A DNA stretch of 38,724 nt from Nitrospinota bacterium (GCA_016217765.1 JACRGP010000181.1:1-38724); one strand, 5' to 3'. Positions 26,538-35,973 are shown, counted from the first letter of the stretch. The notes: generated from the sequence alone by a model not told the origin. Made by a program: numbers and translations.

Positions 26538-27914
26538 ATGAACGACACCATCGCCGCCATCGCCACGCCCCCCGGCGAGGGGGGGATCGGCGTGATCCGC
26601 CTCAGCGGAAACCTGTCGCCGACCATCCTCGCGCGCCTGTTTAAATCCGCCTCCGGGAAACCGCCCAGACGGTTCCTGCCGCAACGCGTCTACTTCGGCG
26701 AAATCCGCGACCCCGGCACGGACCTGTGCGTGGACGAGGTCCTGGCCGTCTATTTCAAGGCCCCGCGCAGTTACACTTGCGAGGACGTCGTCGAGATCAG
26801 CAGTCACGGCGGGCCCTTTGTCGTTTCCAAAATTTTACGCCTGGTCCTGGACGCGGGAGCCCGGCTGGCCGAACCGGGCGAGTTCACGCGGCGGGCTTTC
26901 TTGAACGGAAGGATCGACCTCTCCCAGGCGGAAGCCGTGGCGGACCTGATCGCCGCCGCCTCCGACGCCGCCCTGCGCTCGGCCGTCGCCCAGCTCCAGG
27001 GGCAACTCTCGGCCCGGTTGACCGCCGTCTATGACGGACTGCTGGGCGTCCTGACGCAATTGGAGGCGGCCATCGATTTCCCCGAGGAAGGACTCAAGCT
27101 TCAGGGACCGGACGCGCTTTTACGGCAAGTCCGCGGGGCGCGGGAGGAGTTGGACGGCCTGATTTGCTCCTACCGGCAGGGGAAGATCGACCGCGAGGGG
27201 GCGCGCGTCGCGCTGGCGGGCAAACCCAACGTGGGCAAATCGAGCCTGCTCAACGCCCTGCTGAAGGAAGACCGGGCCATCGTCACCCCGCATCCCGGCA
27301 CCACGCGGGACCTGATCGAGGAAAGGGTCCGCGTCAAGGACATCCATATCAACATCGTCGATTCCGCGGGCTTGCGCCACGACCCCGAGGCCATCGAGGC
27401 GGAAGGCATTTCCCGGACCCGCGCGGCGCTGGCCCGCGCCGATCTGACTTTGCTCATCTTCGACGGCTCGCAACCCCTGGGGCCGGACGACGACCTGCTC
27501 GTCCAGGAGGCGGAAGGGAAATCTTGCCTGATGGTCGTCAACAAAAGCGACTTGCCGGAAAAACTGGAAACCCGCCTGTTGCGCGCGCGGTTCCAGGACC
27601 GCGAACTTATCCGCATCTCCGCCAGGACCGGCGCCGGGATGGACCGTTTGATCGACGCCATCCACCAATCCGTCACGCAAGGCCGGCGGGCGGAAGAACC
27701 CGCCCCGGTCACTCGCGAGCGGCACCGGGAACAGTTGCGGAAAGCCAACGACGCGCTGGACAAAGCGGGCGATTCGTTGGAGAAAAAACTATCGGAAGAG
27801 TTGATCGCCGTGGACATCCAGATGGCCTTGGACAGCATCGGCGCCATCCTGGGCAAAACCTTCGCCGAGGACCTGCTGGACCAGATCTTCGGCCAATTCT
27901 GCATCGGGAAATGA
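26538..27914 (+). CDS. mnmE: tRNA uridine-5-carboxymethylaminomethyl modification GTPase MnmE
   Basis: MNDTIAAIATPPGEGGIGVIRLSG, GKPNVGKSSLLNALL, C-terminal FCIGK. ORF opens at 26406 through the repeat; the true start is 26538 (or 26526). Confidence 0.97.
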   Translation: MNDTIAAIATPPGEGGIGVIRLSGNLSPTILARLFKSASGKPPRRFLPQRVYFGEIRDPGTDLCVDEVLAVYFKAPRSYTCEDVVEISSHGGPFVVSKILRLVLDAGARLAEPGEFTRRAFLNGRIDLSQAEAVADLIAAASDAALRSAVAQLQGQLSARLTAVYDGLLGVLTQLEAAIDFPEEGLKLQGPDALLRQVRGAREELDGLICSYRQGKIDREGARVALAGKPNVGKSSLLNALLKEDRAIVTPHPGTTRDLIEERVRVKDIHINIVDSAGLRHDPEAIEAEGISRTRAALARADLTLLIFDGSQPLGPDDDLLVQEAEGKSCLMVVNKSDLPEKLETRLLRARFQDRELIRISARTGAGMDRLIDAIHQSVTQGRRAEEPAPVTRERHREQLRKANDALDKAGDSLEKKLSEELIAVDIQMALDSIGAILGKTFAEDLLDQIFGQFCIGK

Positions 27915-27983
27915 AATGAGGAGAACTTTTGGCCGGGGTTCCGCTTCAACCCATAACTAATTGTAAATATTGCCTGTTTTATT

Positions 27984-28011
27984 TTGACAAACCCCCGGAT
28001 CGCGTTATAAT
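27984..28011 (+). promoter_or_regulatory. Strong sigma70-type promoter of the sigma-54 activator gene
   Basis: TTGACA (27984-27989), 16-nt spacer, TATAAT (28006-28011); both boxes match consensus exactly. Confidence 0.8.
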
Positions 28012-28022
28012 ACCGTCAATTT

Positions 28023-29081
28023 ATGGAAATCAGTTGTCGTTCCGATTCATTGAACATCATCGGCAAGAGCCCGGCGATCCAGGAGGTTTTTGAAATCGTC
28101 AAAAAAGCCGCCGCCTCGGACAGCACGGTCATCGTCTTCGGCGAAAGCGGCACCGGGAAGGAACTGATCGCCCGCGCCCTCCACTTCAACAGCCAACGGA
28201 ACGACAATCCTTTCGTCACCGTCAACTGCGGGGCCATCCCGCACGATCTCCTCGAAAGCGAACTGTTCGGATACGAAAAGGGGGCGTTCACGGGGGCGAT
28301 GCATACCCGCGTCGGACGACTGGAGCTGGCGGACCGGGGGACGCTGTTCCTGGACGAGATCGGCGACATGCCGCTCGCGCTCCAGGTCAAGCTACTGCGC
28401 GTCCTCGCGGAACAGGAGATCGACCGGATCGGCGGCTCCAAATCGATCAAGATCGACGTGCGCATCGTCGCCGCCACCCACCGCAACCTGGAACAGGAAA
28501 TCCAAAACGGCAAGTTCCGCGAAGACTTGTTTTACCGCTTGAACGTCATCCCCATCCACATGCCCCCGCTCCGGGAAAGGAAGACGGACATCCCATTGCT
28601 GGCGAATTACTTCCTCGAAACGTTCAACAAAAAGAGGAACAAGTCCGTCAAGGGCATCAACGGCCAGGCCATGGACATCCTGGTCAACTACCCGTGGCCG
28701 GGAAACATCCGCGAACTGGCGAATTACATCGAACGCATGGTGGTGTTGAGCGCCAATTCCGTCCTCACCCCGCGCGACCTTCCCGAAAAAGCCATCGGCT
28801 CGGCGCCGAAGGAAATCCAGGACGCCCTCCAGGAACCCGAACCCTCGGGAGACCCCAGCGAAATGTTGCGTCAATCCATGACCCGATCGTTCTTCATCGG
28901 CCTGCCGGAAGAAGGCATCAACCTCAAACAGGCGGTCGAGGATTTCGAGCGGGAACTCATCATGGAAGCCCTGGAGCGGACCGACTGGGTGAAAAACAAG
29001 GCCGCCATCCTCCTCGGGCTGAACCGCACCACCCTCGTCGAAAAACTCAAAAAGCTGAATATCGTACGCCAGGAACAATAA
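28023..29081 (+). CDS. Sigma-54-dependent transcriptional activator lacking an N-terminal receiver domain
   Basis: AAA+ domain from near residue 1 ([45 protein letters not shown]) and C-terminal Fis-type HTH ([21 protein letters not shown]). Confidence 0.95.
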   Translation: MEISCRSDSLNIIGKSPAIQEVFEIVKKAAASDSTVIVFGESGTGKELIARALHFNSQRNDNPFVTVNCGAIPHDLLESELFGYEKGAFTGAMHTRVGRLELADRGTLFLDEIGDMPLALQVKLLRVLAEQEIDRIGGSKSIKIDVRIVAATHRNLEQEIQNGKFREDLFYRLNVIPIHMPPLRERKTDIPLLANYFLETFNKKRNKSVKGINGQAMDILVNYPWPGNIRELANYIERMVVLSANSVLTPRDLPEKAIGSAPKEIQDALQEPEPSGDPSEMLRQSMTRSFFIGLPEEGINLKQAVEDFERELIMEALERTDWVKNKAAILLGLNRTTLVEKLKKLNIVRQEQ

Positions 29082-29133
29082 TCCCGCGTTGCCCCGCGGG
29101 CCAGTCGAACCCTCCCCTGGGGACAGATAGGCG

Positions 29134-30039
29134 CTATTTATTCCGGTTGTTCCTGGCCAGGGCGCCTTGTTCCTTGTTGGCGTTCAGCCAGTCCTGCTCG
29201 GTCTGGGTCAGCGCCTCGAAAATCTCCTTGAGGCGGCGGTGCACGGCGGGGTTGTCGTCCTTGATGGAGATGGCGGTCCAGTAGCGGACCGCGGCTTCCT
29301 TGTAAAAATTCTTTTTCTTGTATAAATCCCCAAGCCGGGCGAAGAGTTCGGCGCGGTCGGGTTGCAGGACGGAGACTTGTTCGAGCGCATGGATGGCTTC
29401 CAAAGTTTTGTCCCGCCGTTCGTACTCGTCGCCCAGGGCCTCCAGGTATTCGGGGACGTCCGGGGCCAACTCCGTTGCGTCGAGCAAGCGCTCGACGCCC
29501 TGGTCCGTCTTCCCCTGCTTGAGATACAGCCGTCCCAGGCGGAAATGCGTGACGGCGTGCTTGTCGTCGATTTTCAGCGCCTCCAGATAACGCCGCTCCG
29601 CTTCCGGCAGGCGGTTTTTCCGTTCCAAGTAATCGCCGAGGACGCTCGCGGGGTGGGGGTTGTCGCGATGGGTTTCGGCGGCTTTCTCCAGTTCCAGGAG
29701 CGCCTGATCTTCCTCTCCCCTGGCCTGATAGATGGCGGCCAGGTTGATCCGGCTACGCGCGTCCTCGAACGCTTGCAGGATTTCCTTGTACAGTCCGGCG
29801 GCCTCGTCGAGCCGTCCCTGGTCCTGGTAGACGACGGCCAGGTTGTATTTCGCGAAGCTGTCCTTCGGGTTTTGCCGCAGGGCCAATTGATATGAGTCGA
29901 TGGCGTCGGCGAGCTTCCCCTCGTCGTAGTAGGCCACGCCGCGATTGTAATGGCTGTCCGCCGGCGGCGGGGCGGAGACGCAGGCGCTCAACCCGGCGAG
30001 CGCGGCGATCCAGAGGGCGACGGTTACCAAGAAGGTCAT
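29134..30039 (-). CDS. TPR-repeat lipoprotein
   Basis: Signal with lipobox LAGLSACVS, then TPRs (HYNRGVAYYDEGKLADAIDSYQLALRQNPKDSFAKYNLAVVYQDQGRLDEA). Confidence 0.88.
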   Translation of the reverse strand: MTFLVTVALWIAALAGLSACVSAPPPADSHYNRGVAYYDEGKLADAIDSYQLALRQNPKDSFAKYNLAVVYQDQGRLDEAAGLYKEILQAFEDARSRINLAAIYQARGEEDQALLELEKAAETHRDNPHPASVLGDYLERKNRLPEAERRYLEALKIDDKHAVTHFRLGRLYLKQGKTDQGVERLLDATELAPDVPEYLEALGDEYERRDKTLEAIHALEQVSVLQPDRAELFARLGDLYKKKNFYKEAAVRYWTAISIKDDNPAVHRRLKEIFEALTQTEQDWLNANKEQGALARNNRNK

Positions 30040-30094
30040 AAGTAAATATACATTTTAGAGCATTTAACGAAATGAATCCAATCACTCAAGCGCG

Positions 30095-30255
30095 CCCGGC
30101 AAAATGAAGTCCACAAATCTCCTCCCCCTTCCAGGGGGAGGTTGGGTGGGGGTAAACGCGCCGGACTTACACCCCCATACTGGCCTTCCCCCTCAAGGGG
30201 GAAGGGAATTCGCCATCCTCAGACTTTCTCCGAGAGGATGGCTACTTATGAACTC
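30095..30255. repeat. Intergenic palindromic repeat (family copy R3)
   Basis: Begins cccggcaaaatgaa, contains ctcccccttccagggggagg and ccttccccctcaagggggaagggaattcgcc, hairpin ccatcctc/gaggatgg (30213-30220/30234-30241), ends ggctacttatgaactc; same termini as 33079-33250. Confidence 0.85.
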
Positions 30256-30297
30256 CATGGTAAATAGTTTCTCGATAAGTTGGACGCCGTTCTCATG

Positions 30298-31425
30298 TCA
30301 TTTCGCCGAAATCTTGTCCAGGCGCTTCATCCGCTGGGAATCCGGTTGCAGGGCGGCCCCAGCCTTGTCCGGCTCTTTTGGGGTTTTCTCGTCCGTTTTG
30401 CGGACCAGTTTCCACGGGTTGCGCTTGATCTCGTCCGAGAACTCCTTGAGGGCGGAGGAGGTTTCCTTCAGGTTCTTGACCAGTTCCATGACGTTGCGGC
30501 GGTTCTCCGTCAACACGCCGTTGGTTTGCCCGACGGCCTGGTCCAGGTTGGCCGCCACCGCCTCGATCTTGCCGGACAGCCTGTGCGCGTCGGCCTCGAT
30601 GGCGCGGACCATGCTGGTTATGCCGGGGCGGTTGTCCACGAGCAGGAGCTCGAGTTCGCGGGTCATGTGCCGGGTCTGGTCGATGATCTCGTAAATGCCT
30701 TGCTCCTTCTCCGTCAGGAGACGGTCGGTCTTCGAGGCGACCGAGGAGACGTGGGCGAGCGTTTCGCGGAGCTGGCCGTCGTCGCGGTCCATCAGCCCGG
30801 CCAATTCGGAGGTGATTTTTTCCATGTTCCGCAGATTGGAATGGATACTGCCGCGGTTTTCGGAGACGACCTGGTGGATCGTGCCGAGGGATTCCTCGAG
30901 CTTGGAAATCGCGCCCTTGGAGTCGGAGACCAGGACGTCGGCGATGTTGGTGAAGCGTTCCACCTGCCGCACGAACTCGGTCATGATATCGCCTATTTTG
31001 GCAAACTCGAACGACTCCGTCCCCTCCAGCAGTTCGTTCTCCGCGAGGGAGGGCGCCTTGGAGCTTCCCGGGCGGATGTCGATGTACAGCGAGCCCATCA
31101 GCCCCGAGGTCTTGATCATGGCCGCGGCGTTCTTCTTGATGTCGATGGCGGGGTCGACGGCCGCCTCCACCAGGACCCGCTCGGCCCCCGGTTTCCCCTT
31201 CGCGTCCAGCAGGCCGATGGCGGACACTCTGCCCACGGACAGTCCCGCGTAGCGGACCTGCGCCCCGAGCTCGAGGCCGCCGGTGAAGGCGAACGCGATC
31301 CTGAGCTTCTTCTGGGGCTTGAAGTACTGCTTGATGTTGCCCAGCGAGAAGATCATCGCGCACAGGACGAGGAAACTGACGAAGATGAACAAGCCCGCTT
31401 TGATTTCCGAAGACCGGTATTCCAT
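30298..31425 (-). CDS. mlaD: MCE-family protein, MlaD-like
   Basis: Single N-terminal TM, then LRIAFAFTGGLELGAQVRYAGLSVGRVSAIGLLD (MCE domain) and a long helical C-terminus; next to MlaF/MlaE homologs. Confidence 0.92.
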   Translation of the reverse strand: MEYRSSEIKAGLFIFVSFLVLCAMIFSLGNIKQYFKPQKKLRIAFAFTGGLELGAQVRYAGLSVGRVSAIGLLDAKGKPGAERVLVEAAVDPAIDIKKNAAAMIKTSGLMGSLYIDIRPGSSKAPSLAENELLEGTESFEFAKIGDIMTEFVRQVERFTNIADVLVSDSKGAISKLEESLGTIHQVVSENRGSIHSNLRNMEKITSELAGLMDRDDGQLRETLAHVSSVASKTDRLLTEKEQGIYEIIDQTRHMTRELELLLVDNRPGITSMVRAIEADAHRLSGKIEAVAANLDQAVGQTNGVLTENRRNVMELVKNLKETSSALKEFSDEIKRNPWKLVRKTDEKTPKEPDKAGAALQPDSQRMKRLDKISAK

Positions 31426-31434
31426 GGCGATCCG

Positions 31435-32241
31435 TTAGTTAAAGGTCATTTCCTTGAGTTCTTCCCCGTAATCGGTCTGCGATTTGCTGAACGGGATGGG
31501 CCCGTCGGGCAGGCCGTTGATGAACTGGACCACGCGCGGGTCGTCGCTGTGGCGGATCTCCTCCGGCGTCCCCGAGGCGATGATCCTGCCCTTGAACAGC
31601 ATGATGATCTTGTCCGAGATGCGCAGGGCGCTGGACAGTTCGTGCGTCACCACCACCGAGGTGATCCCCATCTTCCGGCTCAGGTCCAGCATGAGCTTGT
31701 CGACGACGCCGATGGAGATGGGGTCGAGCCCCGCCGACGGCTCGTCGTAGAACACGATCTTGGGGTCGAGGGCGATGGCGCGGGCCAGGGCGATGCGCTT
31801 GAGCATCCCGCCGCTCAACTGGGCGGGCTTCAGGTCCTCGCACCCGCGCAGGCCGACCATCTCCAGCTTCATCTTGACCATGATGCGGACCGTGCTCTCG
31901 TTGAGTTGCGTGTGTTCCCGCATGGGCAGGGCGACGTTGTCCTCGACGGTCATGGAGTTGAACAGGGCGCCGCTCTGGAACAGGATGCCGAACTTCTTGC
32001 GCACCTGGTCCATCTCCTCCGTGTCCATGCGCGTGATCTCCTCCCCGTCGATGTAGATCTCGCCGGAGTCGGGCTTGTACGCCCCGATGAGGTGGCGCAG
32101 GACCGTGCTTTTGCCGCTCCCGCTCCCGCCCATGATGGCGGTGATCCTGCCCCTCTCGAAATGCGCGTTCAGGTTGTCGAGGACGGCGATCCTCTGGTCC
32201 CCTTCGCCGAACGTCTTGGTCAGGTTGACGATGCGTATCAT
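31435..32241 (-). CDS. mlaF: ABC transporter ATP-binding protein, MlaF-like
   Basis: MIRIVNLTKTFGEGDQRIAVLDNLN..MGGSGSGKSTVLRHLIG..LSGGMLKRIALARAIALDPKIVFYDEPSAGLDP. The ORF-track call extends to 32943, but this start overlaps the mlaE stop. Confidence 0.94.
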   Translation of the reverse strand: MIRIVNLTKTFGEGDQRIAVLDNLNAHFERGRITAIMGGSGSGKSTVLRHLIGAYKPDSGEIYIDGEEITRMDTEEMDQVRKKFGILFQSGALFNSMTVEDNVALPMREHTQLNESTVRIMVKMKLEMVGLRGCEDLKPAQLSGGMLKRIALARAIALDPKIVFYDEPSAGLDPISIGVVDKLMLDLSRKMGITSVVVTHELSSALRISDKIIMLFKGRIIASGTPEEIRHSDDPRVVQFINGLPDGPIPFSKSQTDYGEELKEMTFN

Positions 32242-33059
32242 CAGGTCACGAAATAAAACAAGGTGGTGAACATCAAGTCGGCCACGATGATCAGGATCAT
32301 CGAAACCACCACGGCGGTGCGGGTGTTTTGCCCGACCTTCTCCGACCCGCCTTCGATGATGAAGGCCATGTAACTGCCGACCATCACGATGATGACGGCG
32401 AACACGCCGCTTTTGATCAACCCCGTGATCACGTCCTTGAGCTTCATCTGGTCGAGAGAGTTGTCGATATACGGGGTCGGATCGATGCCCAGGGTGGTGA
32501 CCCCCACGAGAAACCCTCCCAGCAAGCCCATCGCGTCGGCCATGACCGTGAGACAGGGCAACATGACGATTATGGCCAGAAACCGCGGCGCGATGAGGAA
32601 CTTGACCGGGTTGAGGGCCATGACCTCCAAGGCGAGGATCTCGTCCGCCACCTTCATGGCGCCCATTTCCGCGGTGAAGGAGGCTCCCACGCGCCCGGCC
32701 ATGACCAGCGCCGTCATCAGCGGCCCCAGTTCCCGCGTGACCGCCACCCCGACCAGCGCGCCGACGTATTCCAGCGCTCCCATCTGGGCCAGTTGATAGG
32801 CCGTCTGGAACGCCAGGATCACGCCGATGAGAAACGAGACGAGAAACACGATCAGCGTGGACTTGACGCCGATCTCCTCCATCTGGATCCACACCGGGCC
32901 CAGTTTGACGGGTTTGCCCCGGAGCGGCTCGACGAAGGCGCAACGGAAGGTTTCGCGGGTCAGGTAATAGAGGCCGCTGATCTCCTTGAAGAAACCCTCG
33001 GACGATTCCTTGAACCGGAACCCCTTTCGCCCAATATATCCGAAAAAGCGCGCGGTCAT
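32241..33059 (-). CDS. mlaE: MlaE-family lipid transport permease
   Basis: PVWIQMEEIGVKSTLIVFLVSFLIGVILAFQTAYQLAQMGALEYVGALVGVAVTRELGPLMTALVMAGRVGASFTAEMGAMKVADEI. Start MTARFFGYIG preferred over 33107. Confidence 0.94.
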   Translation of the reverse strand: MTARFFGYIGRKGFRFKESSEGFFKEISGLYYLTRETFRCAFVEPLRGKPVKLGPVWIQMEEIGVKSTLIVFLVSFLIGVILAFQTAYQLAQMGALEYVGALVGVAVTRELGPLMTALVMAGRVGASFTAEMGAMKVADEILALEVMALNPVKFLIAPRFLAIIVMLPCLTVMADAMGLLGGFLVGVTTLGIDPTPYIDNSLDQMKLKDVITGLIKSGVFAVIIVMVGSYMAFIIEGGSEKVGQNTRTAVVVSMILIIVADLMFTTLFYFVT

Positions 33060-33078
33060 TTGGCGTTTACCTGGAGCC

Positions 33079-33250
33079 CCCGGCAAAATGAACCGATAAC
33101 TTGACACTCAAATCATTCCCCTCCCTTGAGGGAGGGGGCTGGGGGAGGGTGAGATCGGCTTTTCACCCCCATCCTGGCCTTCCCCCTACAAGGGGGAAGG
33201 GAATTCGCCGTCCCCAATTTCAACCGTGAGGCATGGCTACTTATGAACTC
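33079..33250. repeat. Intergenic palindromic repeat (family copy R4)
   Basis: Begins cccggcaaaatgaa, contains cccctcccttgagggaggggg and ccttccccctacaagggggaagggaattcgcc, ends ggctacttatgaactc. Confidence 0.85.
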
Positions 33251-33354
33251 TTTAGTAACGATGAAAAGCGGAAAACAAAAAGTTAAAAGCGTGAACGGCC
33301 CTTTTAACGTTTTGTTTTTAACTTTTCGTCTTCCGCCCAGCCAATGTACCGCTG

Positions 33355-33450
33355 GACCCGACGCCGCCTAAGGCTGACGCCGAGGCGGAAATTCCTCCCC
33401 CTTGCACAGGGGGCCGGGGGGATTCGCCTCGCCAGCCAGCGTTCACGCTG
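33355..33450. repeat. Intergenic palindromic repeat (family copy R5)
   Basis: acgccgcctaaggctgacgccgaggcgg + ctcccccttgcacagggggccggggggattcgc (33395-33427), then hairpin gccagcg-ttca-cgctggc; nearly identical to the first half of R1. Confidence 0.82.
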
Positions 33451-33455
33451 GCCGC

Positions 33456-33797
33456 TCAGACCCCTTCCATCGCCTCCTCTTTTGACGCGAACGTTTCGAA
33501 GATCGACAGGAGACGCGCGATTTCGAAAACGTCCCGGACCGCCGGGGAAAGTCCGGCCAGCCGGAACTTGTTCTTGCTGGCGTGGCTCCACTGCAAGCCC
33601 TCCACCAACGTGGCGATCCCGGAGCTGTCGATGTAGGCCACCTTCGAAAGGTCCACGATGATGGCCCTCCGGTTGGTCTTGAACAGGGAGGTCAAGCGGT
33701 CCCGCACCTCGGGAGACGAACTCATGTCCATTTCCCCATGGATGGCGAGAGTGGTCACGCCGTTGTCGCTTTCGTCGAAATGAAACTTTACGCCCAT
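33456..33797 (-). CDS. STAS-domain anti-anti-sigma factor (RsbV/SpoIIAA-like)
   Basis: GEMDMSSSPEVRDRLTSLFKTNRRAIIVDLSKVAYIDSSGIATLVEGLQ. Confidence 0.93.
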   Translation of the reverse strand: MGVKFHFDESDNGVTTLAIHGEMDMSSSPEVRDRLTSLFKTNRRAIIVDLSKVAYIDSSGIATLVEGLQWSHASKNKFRLAGLSPAVRDVFEIARLLSIFETFASKEEAMEGV

Positions 33798-33798
33798 G

Positions 33799-34236
33799 CT
33801 AGTTTTTGATCCCCGAGGCCGCGGCCCCTTGTCTCAGTTTCTTGGTCATGGTGAGCAGGGTCCCTTTTTCCCGCTTGGTGCAATAGTGCACCGTATCCAT
33901 GATCTCGTTGATGAAAAAGGTCCCCAGACCGCCGGGCTTGACCTCGTCCAGCTTCCGGGGCTTGATCTTCCCGGCGTCGCATTGTTTCCCGTAATCGCGG
34001 ATTTTGACCGTGAACGTGTCGTTTTCGATCTCGAACGAAATCTCGATGGGGTCCTCGCAACGGCCGCCGTAACCGTACTTAATGATGTTGGAGCACGCCT
34101 CGTCCACGCACAGCACGATCTTGCGGGCCATGTCCTCCGGCGCCTCGTGAAGGGACAGGAGCTGTTGCAGTACGGAGCGCGTGAGGCACAGGTATTTCGG
34201 GTCGCTGGGGATGGCAATCTTCACGGGCTGTCTCAT
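33799..34236 (-). CDS. RsbW-type serine kinase/anti-sigma factor (HATPase)
   Basis: VLCVDEACSNIIKYGYGG (N box), IRDYGKQCD, GGLGTFFINEIMDTVHY (G box). Start MRQPVKIAIPSD. Confidence 0.92.
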   Translation of the reverse strand: MRQPVKIAIPSDPKYLCLTRSVLQQLLSLHEAPEDMARKIVLCVDEACSNIIKYGYGGRCEDPIEISFEIENDTFTVKIRDYGKQCDAGKIKPRKLDEVKPGGLGTFFINEIMDTVHYCTKREKGTLLTMTKKLRQGAAASGIKN

Positions 34237-35546
34237 GGAATCTGCAGAGCCAGAAAAGTCCAATCGTCGTTTTGTTTCGCGCCGCCGAGATGTTTCTGGA
34301 TCGCCTGTTCGACGGTCCTGGCGGAGGTTTCAGGGTTTCGGGGATCGCCCTCAAGAATATCACACAATTTTTTCAAACCGAAGGGAATGTGTTGTTTGTT
34401 CCGGGCCTGGACGACGCCGTCGGTGTACAGGAACAGCCGGTCGCCGGGTTCCAGGTCGAGCTGGTCCTCCCGGTATTGGGCGTTGGGCATGATCCCCAGG
34501 GGGACGCCGCCGGCCTTGAAATCGCCCGCGAAGCGTTTTCCCCTCCTCAGCAGGACAAGGTTTGGATGCCCGGCGTTGGCGACGGCCATCTTTCTTTTCT
34601 TCAAGTCGATCGTCGCGTACAGGGCCGTGGCGTAACATTTGCCCTCCGACCAGTCGCACATCAGGTTGTTGATCTTGTGGAGCGCCGCTCCGGGGTCGTC
34701 GTCGGTCCGCGAGACAATGCGGAAATCGCCGGTCATCCGCGCCATGCTCAAGGCGGCGGCGACTCCTTTTCCAGAGACGTCGGCGATCACAACGGCCATC
34801 CGCCTGGAGTCCAAAGGGACGAAATCGTAGAAATCCCCTCCCACGATGTCGCCGGGGACGGTCTTGGCGGCGCACAACAGGTCGTCGCGGAGGGGCGGGG
34901 ACTTGGGCAGAAACCCTTCCTGGACCGCGCGGGCAAAGCGGATGTCCTTTTCCAGCTCCTGGTTTTTCAGGGCCGTCTTCACCGCCAGGGCGTTGCGGAT
35001 GGCGAGCGCCGAACTGTCGCACACCATGCGGAACAGGGGCAGGTCGTCCTTGGAGAAGGTCTTGCCTTTGGTCCGCGAATGGATGACCTGGCAGACGCCG
35101 ACGATCTTGTTGTCGCGCTTCAGCGGGGCGCATAGGATGGAACCCGTTTTGAACCCGGTCCGCCGGTCGTATTCGGGATTGAATTTCGGGCGCTCGTAGG
35201 CGTCCCGCGCGAGAATGGGCTTGCCCGTCCTGGCCACGGAACCCACGATCCCCTCGCCGAGCTTGACCCTGGCCAGGCTTTTGATCTGGGCCCCGACGTC
35301 GCTCAGGGCCACCTGAAACACCAGCTCGTCCGCCGCTTCGTCTATCAACGCCAGGCTACAGGCGTCCGCGCCCATCGCCTTTTTGGCGGTTTTCATGATG
35401 ACGTCCAGCAACGTGTCCAGGTCCAACTCGGAGGCCAGGAGCGAGGCGATCTTGATGCACGTCTCCAGGTTTTGGATGCGCTCCTCGTACTCGACGAGTT
35501 TCTGCCGCGCCTCTTCAATGTTTTTGACTTGGCTCGATTCAGACAT
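34233..35546 (-). CDS. GAF-domain PP2C-type (SpoIIE/RsbU) serine phosphatase
   Basis: GAF region (DTLLDVIMKTAKKAMGADACSLALID) and SpoIIE domain (GDIVGGDFYDFVPLDSRRMAVVIADVSGKGVAAALSMARM). Confidence 0.94.
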   Translation of the reverse strand: MSESSQVKNIEEARQKLVEYEERIQNLETCIKIASLLASELDLDTLLDVIMKTAKKAMGADACSLALIDEAADELVFQVALSDVGAQIKSLARVKLGEGIVGSVARTGKPILARDAYERPKFNPEYDRRTGFKTGSILCAPLKRDNKIVGVCQVIHSRTKGKTFSKDDLPLFRMVCDSSALAIRNALAVKTALKNQELEKDIRFARAVQEGFLPKSPPLRDDLLCAAKTVPGDIVGGDFYDFVPLDSRRMAVVIADVSGKGVAAALSMARMTGDFRIVSRTDDDPGAALHKINNLMCDWSEGKCYATALYATIDLKKRKMAVANAGHPNLVLLRRGKRFAGDFKAGGVPLGIMPNAQYREDQLDLEPGDRLFLYTDGVVQARNKQHIPFGLKKLCDILEGDPRNPETSARTVEQAIQKHLGGAKQNDDWTFLALQIP

Positions 35547-35692
35547 CCCCGTACCCTTGGCCAAAACCGGGTCAATGGATATAACATTGCGCCAACGCCA
35601 ACCTATTGAAAAGAAAACTGTTGGAGGCGATACTAGATTAATATATTATCTTCGGAAAGTCCAATGAACTCTTACAAAGCGCCTTTGTTTTA

Positions 35693-35868
35693 TCCCCCCT
35701 TGCAAAGGGGGTTAGGGGGATTTGAAGTTCCCGCTGGCGCCAGTGTGCCGCTGGTAGCGGAGGGGCCAATCCCAGTTGACGCGCAACAATCACGGATCGC
35801 AGTCAAGGCTCGACATGTCTCCCCCGGCGAGTAGCGCGAATCCCCCCCGCCCCCTTTACAAGGGGGAG
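35693..35868. repeat. Two oppositely oriented repeat units (family copy R6)
   Basis: tccccccttgcaaagggggttagggggatt (from 35693) and the inverted unit gcgaatcccccccgccccctttacaagggggag (35836-35868), about 110 nt apart. Confidence 0.78.
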
Positions 35869-35973
35869 CAATTCCATTCTTTCGCTCAGGCAATATTCGC
35901 GTCGATCCGAAAGAGTTGACTCCCCTTTTCCCACCCGGCTAGACACCGGCAAGGTTCTTAATATTCCAGAGAG

